Assembly (NCBI RefSeq): GCF_027172205.1
Contig: NC_070606.1
Span: 98,156,534-98,220,533 of the forward strand
DNA length: 64,000 nt
Source: Podarcis raffonei
Taxonomy: Eukaryota > Chordata > Lepidosauria > Squamata > Lacertidae
Direction of reading: 5' to 3'
The position numbers and the translations under genes were made by a program. Shown here piece after piece: positions 12,655-21,944 of the stretch. Each line of letters starts with the position of its first letter. The stretch's first letter is position 1. The notes under the pieces are model-generated. The model was not told where the DNA came from and made no database searches. It saw only the letters and a program-made list of their open reading frames with translations.

Positions 12655-15600
12655 TTATTATTTATACCCCACCCATCTGGCTGGGCTTCCCCAGCCACTC
12701 TGGGCGGCTTCCAAAAAATATTAAAATACAGTAATACATCAAACATCAAAAGCTTCCCTAAACAGGGCTGCCTTCAGATGTCTTCTAAAAGTCTGGTAGT
12801 TGTTGTTCTCTTTGACATCTGGTGGGAGGGCGTTCCACAGGGCGGGTGCCACTACTGAGAACCCTCTGCCTGGTTCCCTGTAACCTCACTTTTCGCAGCG
12901 AGGGAACCACCAGAAGGCCCTCGGCACTGGACCTCAGTGTCCAGGCAGAACAATGGGGGTGGAGATGGTCCTTCAGGTATACGGGGCCGAGGCCGTTTAG
13001 GGCTTTAAAGGTCAGCACCAACACTTTGAATTGTGCTCGGAAATGTACTGGGAGCCAATGAAGATCTCTCAGGACCGGTGTTATGTGGTCCCGGTGGCCA
13101 CTCCCAGTTAACTGCAGTTTCCGGGTCACCTTCAAAGGTAGCCCCACGTAGAGTGCATTGCAGTAATCCAAGCGGGAGATAACCAGAGCATGCACCACTC
13201 TGGCAAGACAGTCTGCGGGCAGGTAGGGTCTCATCCTGCGTACCAGATGGAGCTGGTAGACAGCTGCTCTGGACACAGAATTGACCTGCGCCTCCATGGA
13301 CAGCTGTGAGTCCAAAATGCCTCCCAGGCTGTACACGTGGTCCTTCAGGGGCACAGTCACCCCATTCAGGGCCAGGGAGTCCTCCACACCTGCCCGCCCC
13401 ATGTCCCCCAAGAACAGAACTTCTGTCTTGTCAGGATTCAACCTCAATCTGTTTAAAAGAGGATTAGACAAATTCAGCAAGGAGAGGTCTATTGATGGCT
13501 GTGCTCTGCAATCAAGAGGCAGCAACGCTTCTGAATCCCAGTTTCTAGAAATCTCAGCAGCCGGCTCCTGTGTTTGAATCCTGCTAGCCGGTTTCCCACA
13601 GGCAGCTGGCTGGCCACTGTGAGAGCAGGATGCTGGACTTGATGGGCCAAAGGGATATTCCTGCTAGATTAAGCCAATGCTCTTATGCTAGACCTCGCAG
13701 GGTTGTTGTGAGGAATGAATGGGGGGGGACCACGTGGGCCACCGTCAGGGCCGGATTTAGGTTTGATGAGGCCCTAAGCTACTGAAGGTAATGGGGCCCT
13801 TTATACCTCCAGCTGCAATTTGAGAACGACAAATTGTCACTGTTTTTCGTGTTGAATATATGCTATACGGTGATTGATGCTCCTAATAGGTATCTCAAGC
13901 CATTTGCACATAACAAAATATGTACTTTATCAAAGTAATTGTTTTTTATCTTATATTTTGGAAATGTAAAGTGACCATTAGGTCCAGTCGTGACCGACTC
14001 TGGGGTTGCGGCGCTCATCTTGCTTTATTGGCCGAGGGAGCCGGCGTACAGCTTCCGGGTCATGTGGCCAGCAGGACTAAGCTGCTTCTGGCGAACCAGA
14101 GAAGCACACGGAAACGCCGTTTGCCTTCCCGCCGGAGCGGTACCTATTTATCTACTTGCACCTTGATGTGCTTTCGAACTGCTAGGTTGGCAGGAGCAGG
14201 GACCGAGCAACGGGAGCTCACCCCGTCGCAGGGATTCAAACCGCCGACCTTCTGATCGGCAAGTCCTAGGCTCAGTGGTTTAACCCACAGCACCACCCGC
14301 TGTGGTTGTTATTATTATTGTTATTATTATTGTCTTGAGAGTCCTACGGACTGCAAGAAGATCAAACGTATCCATTCTGAAGGAAATCAGCCCTGAGTGC
14401 TCACTGGAAGGACAGATCCTGAAGCTGAGGCTCCAAGACTTTGGCCACCTCAGGAGAAGAGAAGACTCCCTGGAAAAGACCCTGATGTTGGGAAAGATGG
14501 AGGGCGCAAGGAGAAGGGGACGACGGAGGACGAGATGGTGGGACAGTGTTCTGGAAGCTACTTTTGTTGTTGTTGTTTGGCCGTGTCCGACTCTTCGTGA
14601 CCCCCTGGACCAGAGCATGCCAGGCACTCCTGTCCTCCACTGCCTCCCCCAGTTTGGTCAAACTCATGCTGGTAGCTTCGAGAACACTGTCCCACCATCT
14701 CGTCCTCTGTCGTCCCCTTCTCCTTGGGCCCTCCATCTTTCCCAACATCAGGGTCTTTTCCAGGGAGTCTTCTCTTCTCATGAGGTGGCCAAAGTCTTGG
14801 AGTCGTTTGACCAAACTGCGGGAGGCAGTGGAAGACAGGAGTGCCTGGCGTGCGCTGGTCCAGGGGGTCACGAAGAGTCGGACACAACTAAAGAACTACA
14901 ACATTATTATTGTTGTTGTTGTTGTTACAGTGGTACTCAGGTTAAGAACTTAATTCGTTCTGGAGGTCCGTTCTTAACCTGAAACTGTTCTTAACCTGAA
15001 GCACCACTTTAGCTAATGTGGCCTCCTGCTGCCGCCGCGCCGCCGGAGCATGATTTCTGTTCTCATCCTGAAGCAAAGTTTTCAACCTGAAGCACTATTT
15101 CTGGGTTAGCGGAGTCTGTAACTTGAAGCGTCTGTAACCTGAAGCGTATGTAACCCGAGGTATCACTGTATTGTTATTGTTTAGCTTATGCGTCAATCCG
15201 GCACGTCCACGTGGAGCTACCTGGGCAAAAGAGAGCTGGGTATAAATGCAAAAAATAAATAAATCGGGGCGATGCCTGCCTGCTGCCCCGCTGCGCTCAC
15301 CTGCTCGGAGCTTCAGGGCGGCTCTCAGCACCCGGCAGGCGGCGGCGCGGGCTTCGGCGGCGCCCTGTCCGGCTCCGGGGCTGTAGGGGGCGGCTTGCAG
15401 GGTGTCCTGCTCCGCCGGGCGCCTCCTCCGGAAGACCTGGCGGAGCAAGGCGTCGAGCTGCAGCCGGGCGCCCTCGGCCTCGCCGCCGCCCAGCACCACC
15501 ACGCCCACCACCCCGGGGCGCGCCGCCGAGGGCAGCCGGCTGCGCACGTCGCGGAGGATCTCGCGCAGGCGGAGCCGCTCCCGGCGAGCGCGCAACGGAG

Positions 15601-15919
15601 GCAGAGGCGCAAGCGACGCCTGGCCGAAGAGCACGAAGAGCAGCGCGCACGAGGAGCGCGCCGCCGAGCCCCGGCCGCCCAGGCGCACGCGGACCTTGCG
15701 CGCCTCTCCGGCGGGAGGATCGGGCTGCGCCTCCGGCTCCTTGCGCGGCTCGGGCTCCGGCTCGGCGAAGAGGTCCCGGGCGAAGGTCTCCAGCAGCGCC
15801 CGCGGCGCAGGCTCGCCCTCGCGCGCCTCGCCCACCAGCAGCAGCCGCGCGCGCCCGCCCGCGCGATCCACCAGCGCCTGGAACTCGCGCAGATGCGGCG
15901 GCGCCGGCGGAGGATCCAT
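8184..15919 (-). CDS. C2orf72-like gene, three coding exons, complete CDS
   Basis: The CDS joins exons 15301-15919, 9919-10035 and 8184-8275 into 275 residues. Both junctions are phase 1 and both split codons read Asp, which strongly supports the model. Seen: a GC-rich first exon with a conserved block containing FQALV, LLLVGE and ALLETFARDLF; a second exon with IPAFLQCIPWARRSRRK; a short acidic C-terminus with DPEE and PNGNCEE. Known: these blocks resemble, from memory, human C2orf72, a vertebrate protein with no established biochemical role. No transmembrane segment or signal peptide is obvious. The introns are about 5.3 and 1.6 kb and packed with retroelements. Inferred: an ortholog or close paralog of C2orf72. 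The RPL35A neighbourhood is unexpected, because human C2orf72 lies on 2q37. I did not place its poly(A) site, so the 3' UTR left of 8184 is undefined. Confidence 0.75.
8555..9018. mobile_element. Non-autonomous hAT element
   Basis: TIRs CAGAGCCGTCTT and TAAGACGGCCCTG. TSDs CTGGCAAG (8547-8554) and CTGGCAAA (9019-9026). It lies in the second intron of the C2orf72-like gene. Frames inside it are not genes. Confidence 0.82.
9149..9201 (-). mobile_element. Sauria SINE tail fragment
   Basis: Starts with the reversed ACCTTT tail (AAAGGTAAAGGGACCCCTGA) and stops where the hAT-like segment at 9203 begins. Confidence 0.7.
9203..9435. repeat. hAT-like segment, unit 1 of a duplicated composite
   Basis: Begins at CCACCGTCAGGGCCAGATTTA and is closely repeated at 13738-13966. 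The CAGGGCC start looks like a hAT end, but the opposite end was not found. Confidence 0.6.
9436..9782 (-). mobile_element. Sauria SINE
   Basis: On the minus strand a tRNA-like head with A-box-like GTGGGTTAAACCACAG and B-box GGTTCGAATCC leads to a tail of ACCTTT type shared with Bov-B LINEs. Length and layout fit Sauria SINEs. Confidence 0.85.
9919..10035 (-). CDS. C2orf72-like coding exon 2
   Basis: Bounded by a TTCCAAAG acceptor and a GTCAGG donor. It encodes a basic segment (CIPWARRSRRK) followed by a serine-rich stretch. It begins with two bases completing an Asp codon from exon 1 and ends with one base. Confidence 0.72.
10281..10676 (+). mobile_element. L2 LINE 3' end with (ATT)n tail
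   Basis: Codes for fragments of the L2 ORF end (FKVLNGLGPVSLKEHL, TLRSSAEGLL) followed by CCAGCCAGATGGGCGGGGTA and an ATT microsatellite. Confidence 0.8.
10941..11445 (-). mobile_element. CR1 LINE 3' end
   Basis: Plus-strand text TCATAGAATCATATAATTG, GAGTTGGAAGGGACC and TCTAGTCCAACCCCCTGCA is the reversed CR1 3' end. The adjoining minus-strand frame reads the CR1 ORF terminus. Confidence 0.88.
11540..12195 (+). mobile_element. L1 LINE 3' end
   Basis: Remnant frames read AARMLIAQNWRTKYQ and MNYAELAKMTDRLRDK, typical of the C-terminal part of L1 ORF2, then an A/T-rich 3' UTR. Several stops; decayed. Confidence 0.7.
12598..13452 (-). mobile_element. L2 LINE 3' end with (AAT)n tail
   Basis: Minus strand reads LNPDKTEVLFLG, SQLSMEAQVNSVSRAAVYQL, SRLDYCNALYVGLPLK and DLHWLPVHFRAQFKVL. 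The microsatellite is at 12598-12655. The 5' end is cut by the element at 13453. Confidence 0.88.
13453..13690 (+). mobile_element. CR1/L3-like LINE 3' end
   Basis: Reads AGAGGATTAGACAAATTC, then TTTCCCACAGGCAGCTGGCTGG and CAGGATGCTGGACTTGATGG, as in the copy at 34640-34945. Confidence 0.6.
13738..13966. repeat. hAT-like segment, unit 2 of a duplicated composite
   Basis: Near-copy of 9203-9435, starting GGCCACCGTCAGGGCCGG and again followed directly by a Sauria SINE. Confidence 0.6.
13967..14297 (-). mobile_element. Sauria SINE, second composite
   Basis: Same orientation and content as 9436-9782, except that the ACCTTT tail end is shortened. B-box on the minus strand near 14232-14242. Confidence 0.83.
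14330..14893 (+). mobile_element. Bov-B (RTE) LINE 3' end, split by another Bov-B
   Basis: Plus-strand frames read SILKEISPECSLEGQ and, after the interruption, REAVEDRSAWRALVQGVTKSR, the end of the Bov-B ORF. The interruption is 14563-14808. Confidence 0.85.
14563..14808 (-). mobile_element. Bov-B LINE inserted in opposite orientation
   Basis: Starts with TTTTGTTGTTGTTG (reversed tail) and CCGTGTCCGACTCTTCGTGA. Mirrors the flanking copy, so the locus can fold back over about 140 bp. Confidence 0.8.
14928..15168. mobile_element. TA-flanked MITE (mariner-like ends)
   Basis: Ends CAGTGGTACTCAGG and CCGAGGTATCACTG with TA on both sides. Internal repeats of TTAACCTGAAGC. Confidence 0.8.
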
Positions 15920-16060
15920 GGAGAGAGAGGCCGGCCGAGGAGCAGGCGCCGCCCGCCCGCAAGCTCAGCCCCCGGCCGGGAAGGAGGGTCGCCTGGAGTC
16001 ACCACTGGAACCGCCTCTCGGAGGAGGAGAAAGAGGAAGCTGCCAGCCGCGAGGAATTCA
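15290..16060 (-). promoter_or_regulatory. CpG-rich 5' region of the C2orf72-like gene
   Basis: CpG density is very high through coding exon 1 and about 100 bp upstream, then falls abruptly near 16050. The transcription start is probably between 15925 and 16030. No TATA box is seen. Confidence 0.5.
15301..15919 (-). CDS. C2orf72-like coding exon 1 (residues 1-206 plus one base)
   Basis: The ATG at 15919-15917 (reading MDPPPAPPHLREFQALV) opens a frame that stays open to a GTGAGC donor immediately left of 15301. The exon is extremely CpG-rich and Arg/Ala/Glu-rich. The open frame continues into the intron, but homology stops at the donor. Overlapping plus-strand frames here are GC-rich shadows. 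Confidence 0.75.
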
Positions 16061-16117
16061 CCTTTTTTTGCTTGCTGAGGATTTTATTTATGTTAACTGA
16101 TGAATTGAAAAAAATAT

Positions 16118-16188
16118 ATAGTCCGGCCCCCCACAAGGTCTGAGGGACAGTGGACCGGCCCCCTGCTGAAAAAGTTTGCTGACCCCTG
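16118..16188. repeat. hAT element end fragment
   Basis: Closes with AAGTTTGCTGACCCCTG, a hAT terminus. The other end is missing. Confidence 0.55.
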
Positions 16189-16303
16189 AATTCTATTGTC
16201 TCCACTTTCAGTTCATAGTCTTTTTCAGAGTTTAAGTTTGGGGGGAGACAGTTTTGTCTGACACATTCCAGTTGGGGGAAGGGAGGGTGGAGGGATGGCG
16301 ATA

Positions 16304-17203
16304 CAGTGGTACCTCTGGATGCGAACAGGATCCGTTCCAGAGCCCTATTCGCATCCAGAAGCGATTCGCCGCTTCTGCACATGAGTGGGTAACGATTCGC
16401 TGCTTCTGTGCATGCGCGTGACGTCATTTTGATCGTCTGCGCATGCGCGAGCGGTGAAAGCCAGAAGTAACGCGCTCCGTTACTTCCAGGTCGCGGCAGC
16501 ACGCAACCCAAAAATACTTATCCTGAAGCTGCTTCAACCTGTGATAGGAATTTTATGGTCTTAGATATATGGCAATGTTCATAACCACACGTACATAGAT
16601 CAGCACAGGAAAGCCAACCTGGAACCATTTTGATTCCTAAACTGAGCAAATGTTTCTCTGCATGGTCAAAATGGAAAAGCCTCCCCATTGTCTCTTCCTT
16701 CACAAATCCTGTCTTAATCTGTGTTTGAATAAGGGTGTGAGCCTTATCATTACAAAAGACTGCCCAGGCTCCCCAAGAAATCCAATCAAGTAACCTGCCA
16801 GACAGGAAATAAACAAAGCGACAGGAGAAAACAACATGCAAATGTTCTGTTTTAGACCGCCTTATCTGAGAGGTGGTCTTAGGTTACACCCCTTCTGTGA
16901 TGAATGCATAATGTTTCTGGGGGTGGTCTGGATCTAGAGGATGGGAATTTCAAAAGTCTTTATAAGCCCTTGCACAGCATTTTTGGGGGTCCTCCTCCTT
17001 TCCTCGAGTGAGGGGAGCACCCTGTTGCAACAGATCAATAAAGATCAAGCTTACTAGCTGCTTTGCTTCTCAATATTCTCTGGTTGGCCTCTGTTCTTTT
17101 CTCCTACCAATAGGGAACCTATTAAGGACTCTAAATGGGCTCTTGGATACCCCATAAGGGAAAAGGGCATATTTTTATTTACAACAAACCCGAGGTATGA
17201 CTG
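16304..17203. mobile_element. TA-flanked MITE interrupted by a solo LTR
   Basis: Starts CAGTGGTACCTCTGG (TA at 16302-16303) and ends CCCGAGGTATGACTG (TA at 17204-17205). The LTR at 16540-17186 lies inside, near its right end. Confidence 0.8.
16540..17186 (+). mobile_element. Solo LTR (endogenous retrovirus-type), fossil
   Basis: 647 bp, TG...CA ends, 4-bp duplication AACC on both sides (16536-16539, 17187-17190), AATAAA at 17037-17042. Same family as 2062-2790. No internal genes; younger than the MITE it entered. Confidence 0.85.
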
Positions 17204-17546
17204 TACTGTTTCCTCCCTTCTATTGCCTATTCTTAGTGTAAGGGGATGGGTTCTGTCAGCATACCATTGGTATGCCCTGTGTTTGTGTATTTATTTATTT
17301 TGATTGATACTGAGAGTGGTCAAGGGGTTCCCATCCTTGCTTGGTTGTGTTTGGTTGATTGTGGTGTGGTTTATTTGTGTGAGGGAGGGGCGCTTGGTTG
17401 TTGGGTCAGGTGTGCCATATTGATTCCTATGCTGTTGGAGGGAATAGCTCATTGTCCTGTTGTGCTGCTGCGGATGTCACAAAGGGGAACCACACTGGGC
17501 TGAAGGCATCCTCCATAGCCTGTCCCCGTCCTCGTTTGTTGGTTGG

Positions 17547-17916
17547 TGTTATGTACTGAGTTGAATAGGATCCAAAAGGCAGCAGTCTGATTGGTCCTAG
17601 AACAATAGGATTCAGAATGCAGCAGTCTGATTGGTCCTAGAACAATAGGATTCAGAATGCAGCAGTCTGATTGGTCCTAGAACAATGCAGCAGTATGATT
17701 GGTTGGCAGGAACCACCCAATCATGCTCCAGATAGAAGTGAATCCACAACCTGATTGGCTTACAGTAGAATTCCAGAATTAGTCAATCATGTGCAGCCCA
17801 TTGTGTAAATAATGTATATAAAGCCGATACTTTGAGGGGACTTTCATTCATTCCTCCTCACCACTATGAGCTGAATAAAGAGCATGAAATCACTTTGCGA
17901 CTCTGAGTATATTTCA
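17547..17916 (+). mobile_element. Short solo LTR with tandem CCAAT-box repeats, fossil
   Basis: 370 bp, starts TGTTATGTAC and ends ATTTCA. Perfect 5-bp duplication GTTGG (17542-17546, 17917-17921). TATA box at 17815-17822, AATAAA at 17874-17879. Three 40-bp repeats at 17567-17686, each with an inverted CCAAT box. Looks whole as a solo LTR and fairly young. Confidence 0.85.
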
Positions 17917-18018
17917 GTTGGTTAGCTGTTCTGGTAGGGTTTCCCATACGTTTTGGTACCAGTAGTCTTCTACTGGTATGTTCACTCCTGATAGGCCCTT
18001 CCAGTGTCTAGTTATGGT
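17917..18018. other. Short stretch between LTR and MITE
   Basis: Nothing recognised beyond a local inverted repeat (TACCAGTAG and CTACTGGTA). Confidence 0.3.
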
Positions 18019-18019
18019 A

Positions 18020-18271
18020 CAGTGGTACCTCTGGTTGCGAACGGGATCCATTCCAGAGGCCCGTTTCCAACATGAGCAGAACACAACCCGCAGAGCATCT
18101 GTACACGCGCAGGTTGCGATTCGCCACTTCTGTGCATGCGTGTGATGTCATTTTGTGCATCTGCGCATGCGCATGCGCGAGCAGCAAAACCCTTTCCAGT
18201 ACTTCCGGGTCGCCATGGGACGCAACCTGAAAAAACGTATCATGAAGCAAATGAAACATGAGATATGACTG
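18020..18271. mobile_element. TA-flanked MITE, same family as 16304
   Basis: CAGTGGTACCTCTGGTTGCG start, GAGATATGACTG end, TA at 18018-18019 and 18272-18273. Confidence 0.8.
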
Positions 18272-18539
18272 TATTTCTAGCTGCTGGTTCTAGTATGATG
18301 AGGGAGAAAAGCTTTCTCCGCATCATGTATAAATTTACACCTCGATTGTGTCCATCCGTCCCCAGTTCACCCTTTTTTCCAACTTAAAAAACTCTAGCTC
18401 CTCTTCCCCCTCTTTTTCATTTAGCACCACCCTTTGGGGGGCTCCAGAATCTCCATTGCAATCCAGAAAATGTAGCATCCAGAAACTGTAAAATCTGGCA
18501 CAATCCCCTTGTAAACATGGCCTTTAGAACGTCCTTTCA

Positions 18540-18649
18540 TGTTTAGGGAAGCTTTTAATGTTTAATAGGTTATTGTATTTTAATATTCTGTTGGAAGCCA
18601 CCCAGAGTGGCTGGGGAAACCCAGCCAGATGGGCGGGGTATAAACAATA

Positions 18650-18701
<52 letters not shown>

Positions 18702-18702
18702 T
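18540..18702 (+). mobile_element. L2 LINE tail with (TTA)n
   Basis: Contains CCACCCAGAGTGGCTGGGGA, CCAGATGGGCGGGGTATAAA and a long TTA/ATT run. Confidence 0.8.
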
Positions 18703-18931
18703 ACCTCAAATCCACCCTGACTCTCTTGCCGCCGTCCTGTCTGGGTCACAGGAGTATTTTTGCTCAGAGCTCTTCTCTACAGGGGAAACATGGCTGAGAG
18801 ATTAAGGTTCTGCAATCCAATCCACATTTACTTCAGAGTAAATCCCATTGAATTTGTAAACTCACCTGGGGACAAAAGTGGCCACTCCTTTTACTCTTGG
18901 CCTTGTATTTCCTCAAATTCTGGACCAGGAG

Positions 18932-19078
18932 AATGGGCGTAGGCAGGATTTTTGGTGGGGGGGGGCAGGACTTCATTGGGGCAGAACCAATGTGATTGGG
19001 CAGTTAGTTAGGTATTTCTATTGTTTTACTAGATGGGGGGCAGCTGCCCCCATGCCCCCCCCCCAGGCTACGCCCATG
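18932..19078. mobile_element. Small inverted-repeat element
   Basis: TGGGCGTAGGC and GGCTACGCCCA ends with G-rich and C-rich inner arms. No clear target duplication. Confidence 0.45.
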
Positions 19079-19725
19079 GCCAGGAACAGGTTTGGTTGGT
19101 TAAATGTGGTCCGTCTGCTAGGAATGGGCTGTTGAGGTGATGGAGTCAGATTGTGTAATCCGCTCTGAGTGGAACCTGGGACCCGGATCTTCTGGAAACA
19201 AAACAGGGAGTAACTGAGTGGCAGATCATATGCATAAACCGGGAACACTTGTTCAAGCCAGCTGAGTTGCAACACCTCCTGGTCAATCCCTTTCATGTCT
19301 CCTTTGTTGTAAATCTCTGCCGCTCCTTTAGTTTTCAAAGGCCTGAGGTTCCTTCCAGAAGAGCACAAAAGATATTGTAATAGATCTATGGTGCTAAATG
19401 TTTAGGCTTAGTAAATCACAGGATTGGATGGGCTCCAACCACAAGCCTATTAAGATTTAATTAGAATTTGTATGTTATAACTGGCATATCTCAATGTTTA
19501 TGCAATGGGTTTGAGGTGTTTCATTTGTGCGTAACGAATGTGTATCGGACCTTGAGAATGTAATCAAGATCCATGCGGATTGAGATGTGTGTGGATCTAC
19601 TTCTGAGCACCAGCAATTGGCATATGAAAAGTTGACTAACATCTGAAGTGTGTACCAGCCTTTAATCCTAGTCAATCAACAAATGTTGATGCCTGGAGGG
19701 ATTAACCATTAGTACTTCAAAGCAT
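19079..19725. other. Intergenic stretch without gene
   Basis: No conserved frame or repeat family recognised. Confidence 0.35.
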
Positions 19726-20323
19726 TTTACTTTCTTGGGCTCCATGATCACTGCAGATGGTGACAGCAGCCACGAAATTAAAAGACGCCTGCTTCTTGGG
19801 AGAAAAGCAATGACAAACCTAGACAGCATCTTAAAAAGTAGAGACATCACCTTGCCAACAAAGGTCTGTATAGTTAAAGCTATGATTTTCCCAGTAGTGA
19901 TGTATGGAAGTGAGAGCTGGACCATAAAGAAGGCTGATCGCTGAAGAATGGATGCTTTTGAATTATGGTGCTGGAGGAGACTCTTGAGAGTCTCATGGAC
20001 TGCAAGAAGATCAAACCTATCCATTCTTAAGGAAATCAGCTCTGAGTGCTCACTGGAAGGACAGATCGTGAAGCTGAGGCTCCAATACTTTGGCCACCTC
20101 ATGAGAAGAGAAGTCTCCCTGGAAAAGACCCTGATGTTGGGAAAGATGGAGGGCACAAGGAGAAGGGGACAACAGAGGATGAGATGGTTGGATGGTGTTC
20201 TTGAAGCTACCAGCATGAGTTTGATCAAACTGCGGGAGGCAGTGGAGGACAGAAGTGCCTGGCGTGCTCTGGTCCAGGGGGGCACGAAGAGTCGGACACG
20301 ACTAAACGACTAAACAACAACTT
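19726..20323 (+). mobile_element. Bov-B LINE 3' end
   Basis: Frames read ITADGDSSHEIKRRLLLGRK, FPVVMYGSESWTIKKADR, FELWCWRRLLRVSWTARRSN and SLIKLREAVEDRSAW, the RTE reverse-transcriptase C-terminus. One stop interrupts near 19942. 5'-truncated. Confidence 0.92.
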
Positions 20324-20644
20324 CAAAGCATCAGAATAACGGGGTATTAGCATGCAAATGAGTAAAGGTTTTTAGTAAGAACAGAATCAGGAGATGAGAC
20401 CAGGACTGTGGAGAAGGAATCATTCTTGTATGTGCATTGGAGAGCAAGATAGGCTAATATATTTTCCCCTTCTCACCTGGACGGTAGAATAAGATGCATT
20501 TATAGAAGCCATTTATGCTGTTATGCCAACATTAATTTCAATGCTGCCTTCCTGAACTGGTGTGCTGCACCATGGGTTTTGGACTACAGTCACCATCAAC
20601 CTTGATCACTGGATAGCTGTGGCTGATGGGAGTTGTAGTCCAAA

Positions 20645-21095
20645 CAGGGGCGTAGGAAGGGGGGGCAGGCCGCCCCGGGTGCCACTTATGGGGGGGTGTG
20701 ACAAGATGGCCCTTGCCTCCCCCCAGCTGTAAAGTGGCCGAGGGCGTCCATATGGGCTGCTGCTCTCTCACACCGTTTATACTGGCGTCCGTACAGGTTG
20801 CCTCTTGCACAGTGACTGTATGCGCTGCCGCGCATGCACACTCCGTACGAGCTGCCACTTGCACAGCATCCGTATGGGCTGCCGCTTGCACGGCAACCCA
20901 TACGGAGTGCGCATGTGCAGCATTCCATATGGAGTGCGCATGTGCGGGATGCCACACATGCAGTCCGTACAGGATACCACACATGCACAATCCATATGGG
21001 ATGCCGCACATGCACAGTCCGTATGGGATACTGCACATGCGCACTCCATATGGGCTGCTCCGCCCCGGGTGCCGGAGAGGGTTCCTCTGCCACTG
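20645..21095. mobile_element. hAT element carrying a 27-bp minisatellite
   Basis: CAGGGGCGTAGG start and CTCTGCCACTG end, with identical 8-bp flanks AGTCCAAA (20637-20644, 21096-21103). About 20740-21055 is a tandem array of units like CCGTATGGGATGCCGCACAT, some inverted. Confidence 0.82.
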
Positions 21096-21944
21096 AGTCC
21101 AAAACATCTGGAATGGCATCATCTTGGTAGCCAGCATGGAGGACTCATTTGCTGTTGAGGAACTTTTCCGTGATGTTTACTCTCAGCTTGGCTTCCTGCC
21201 ACTGACAACCTATGACCCTAACCTTCAGATTTCAAAGTTTGAAATGTGAGCATAACAGAGCACACATCAAACATGTTTACCTTTTCTTCATTGATTAACA
21301 GGAGGTCTTGATGGGTTCCAAAGTTTCCTTTTCCGGTTTACCGATGAGAGGATTTTGCCGGCAGCCCTAATGGGAGGATTTTTAAAAAGCAGTGGCTAAC
21401 TTTGTTAAGAGTGGTGTGCTAAGACTTACTGGTTAGTATTAGCATTGCACAGAGGGGGTCAGAAGCCTTTTGAAAGCCTTTTCCAAAACTGCCTCTGAGT
21501 TAAAGCTGCTCCGTCATTTATGACTTGGGGCTAAGCTACACAGGACAGAGAGCTCTTTGGTTTACAAACCTATTGTTTGTTTCGCTTTCAGCGGGACTTT
21601 GCCCCTCAAACCAAGACTAACTTAACCCAAGACTAACCTGGACCCAGGCCTGCCAGTTATAACTTCATCAAAACAGAGCTGTGCATCCGCACATTAAAAC
21701 GACAACTTAAAAATTAGAAGGCTGTGTGTGGAAAGGCCCAAGTCACACATATATTTAGTAAGATGAGGGAACCCCCCTCCATTTGAGGACAGCGCATTAC
21801 ATGTGGATGGAGTGTTCCTCATAATTGGCCGTTTGTTGAGCAGGGAAATTAACAAGCAGAGAATATTCACATACTATTATCCAGTTAAATCTTTTCCAGT
21901 CATTTTGCCTCCAGTCTCTTTCCTTTCTCCCTCTTCCTTGAGCA
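21096..21944. other. Intergenic stretch without gene
   Basis: No family or exon recognised. Confidence 0.35.

Noticed and set aside
12296-12858. Frames with long Ile, Asn or Leu runs
   Set aside because: Translations of an AAT microsatellite at an L2 tail; the same applies at 18558, 36082 and 60412.
12785-13525. 246-residue minus-strand frame
   Set aside because: It is the C-terminal part of an L2 reverse-transcriptase ORF, a 5'-truncated LINE, not a host gene.
15272-16100. Long plus-strand open frames
   Set aside because: GC-rich shadows of C2orf72-like exon 1 on the minus strand; no homology.
17567-17686. CRISPR-like array
   Set aside because: Three direct 40-bp repeats without spacers, within an LTR of a vertebrate genome.
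19735-20313. Two adjacent frames resembling a reverse transcriptase
   Set aside because: Truncated Bov-B LINE copy.
20538-21158. Overlapping open frames on both strands with a repeated nine-residue pattern
   Set aside because: Produced by the 27-bp tandem array inside the hAT element; all frames stay open because the unit is a multiple of three.
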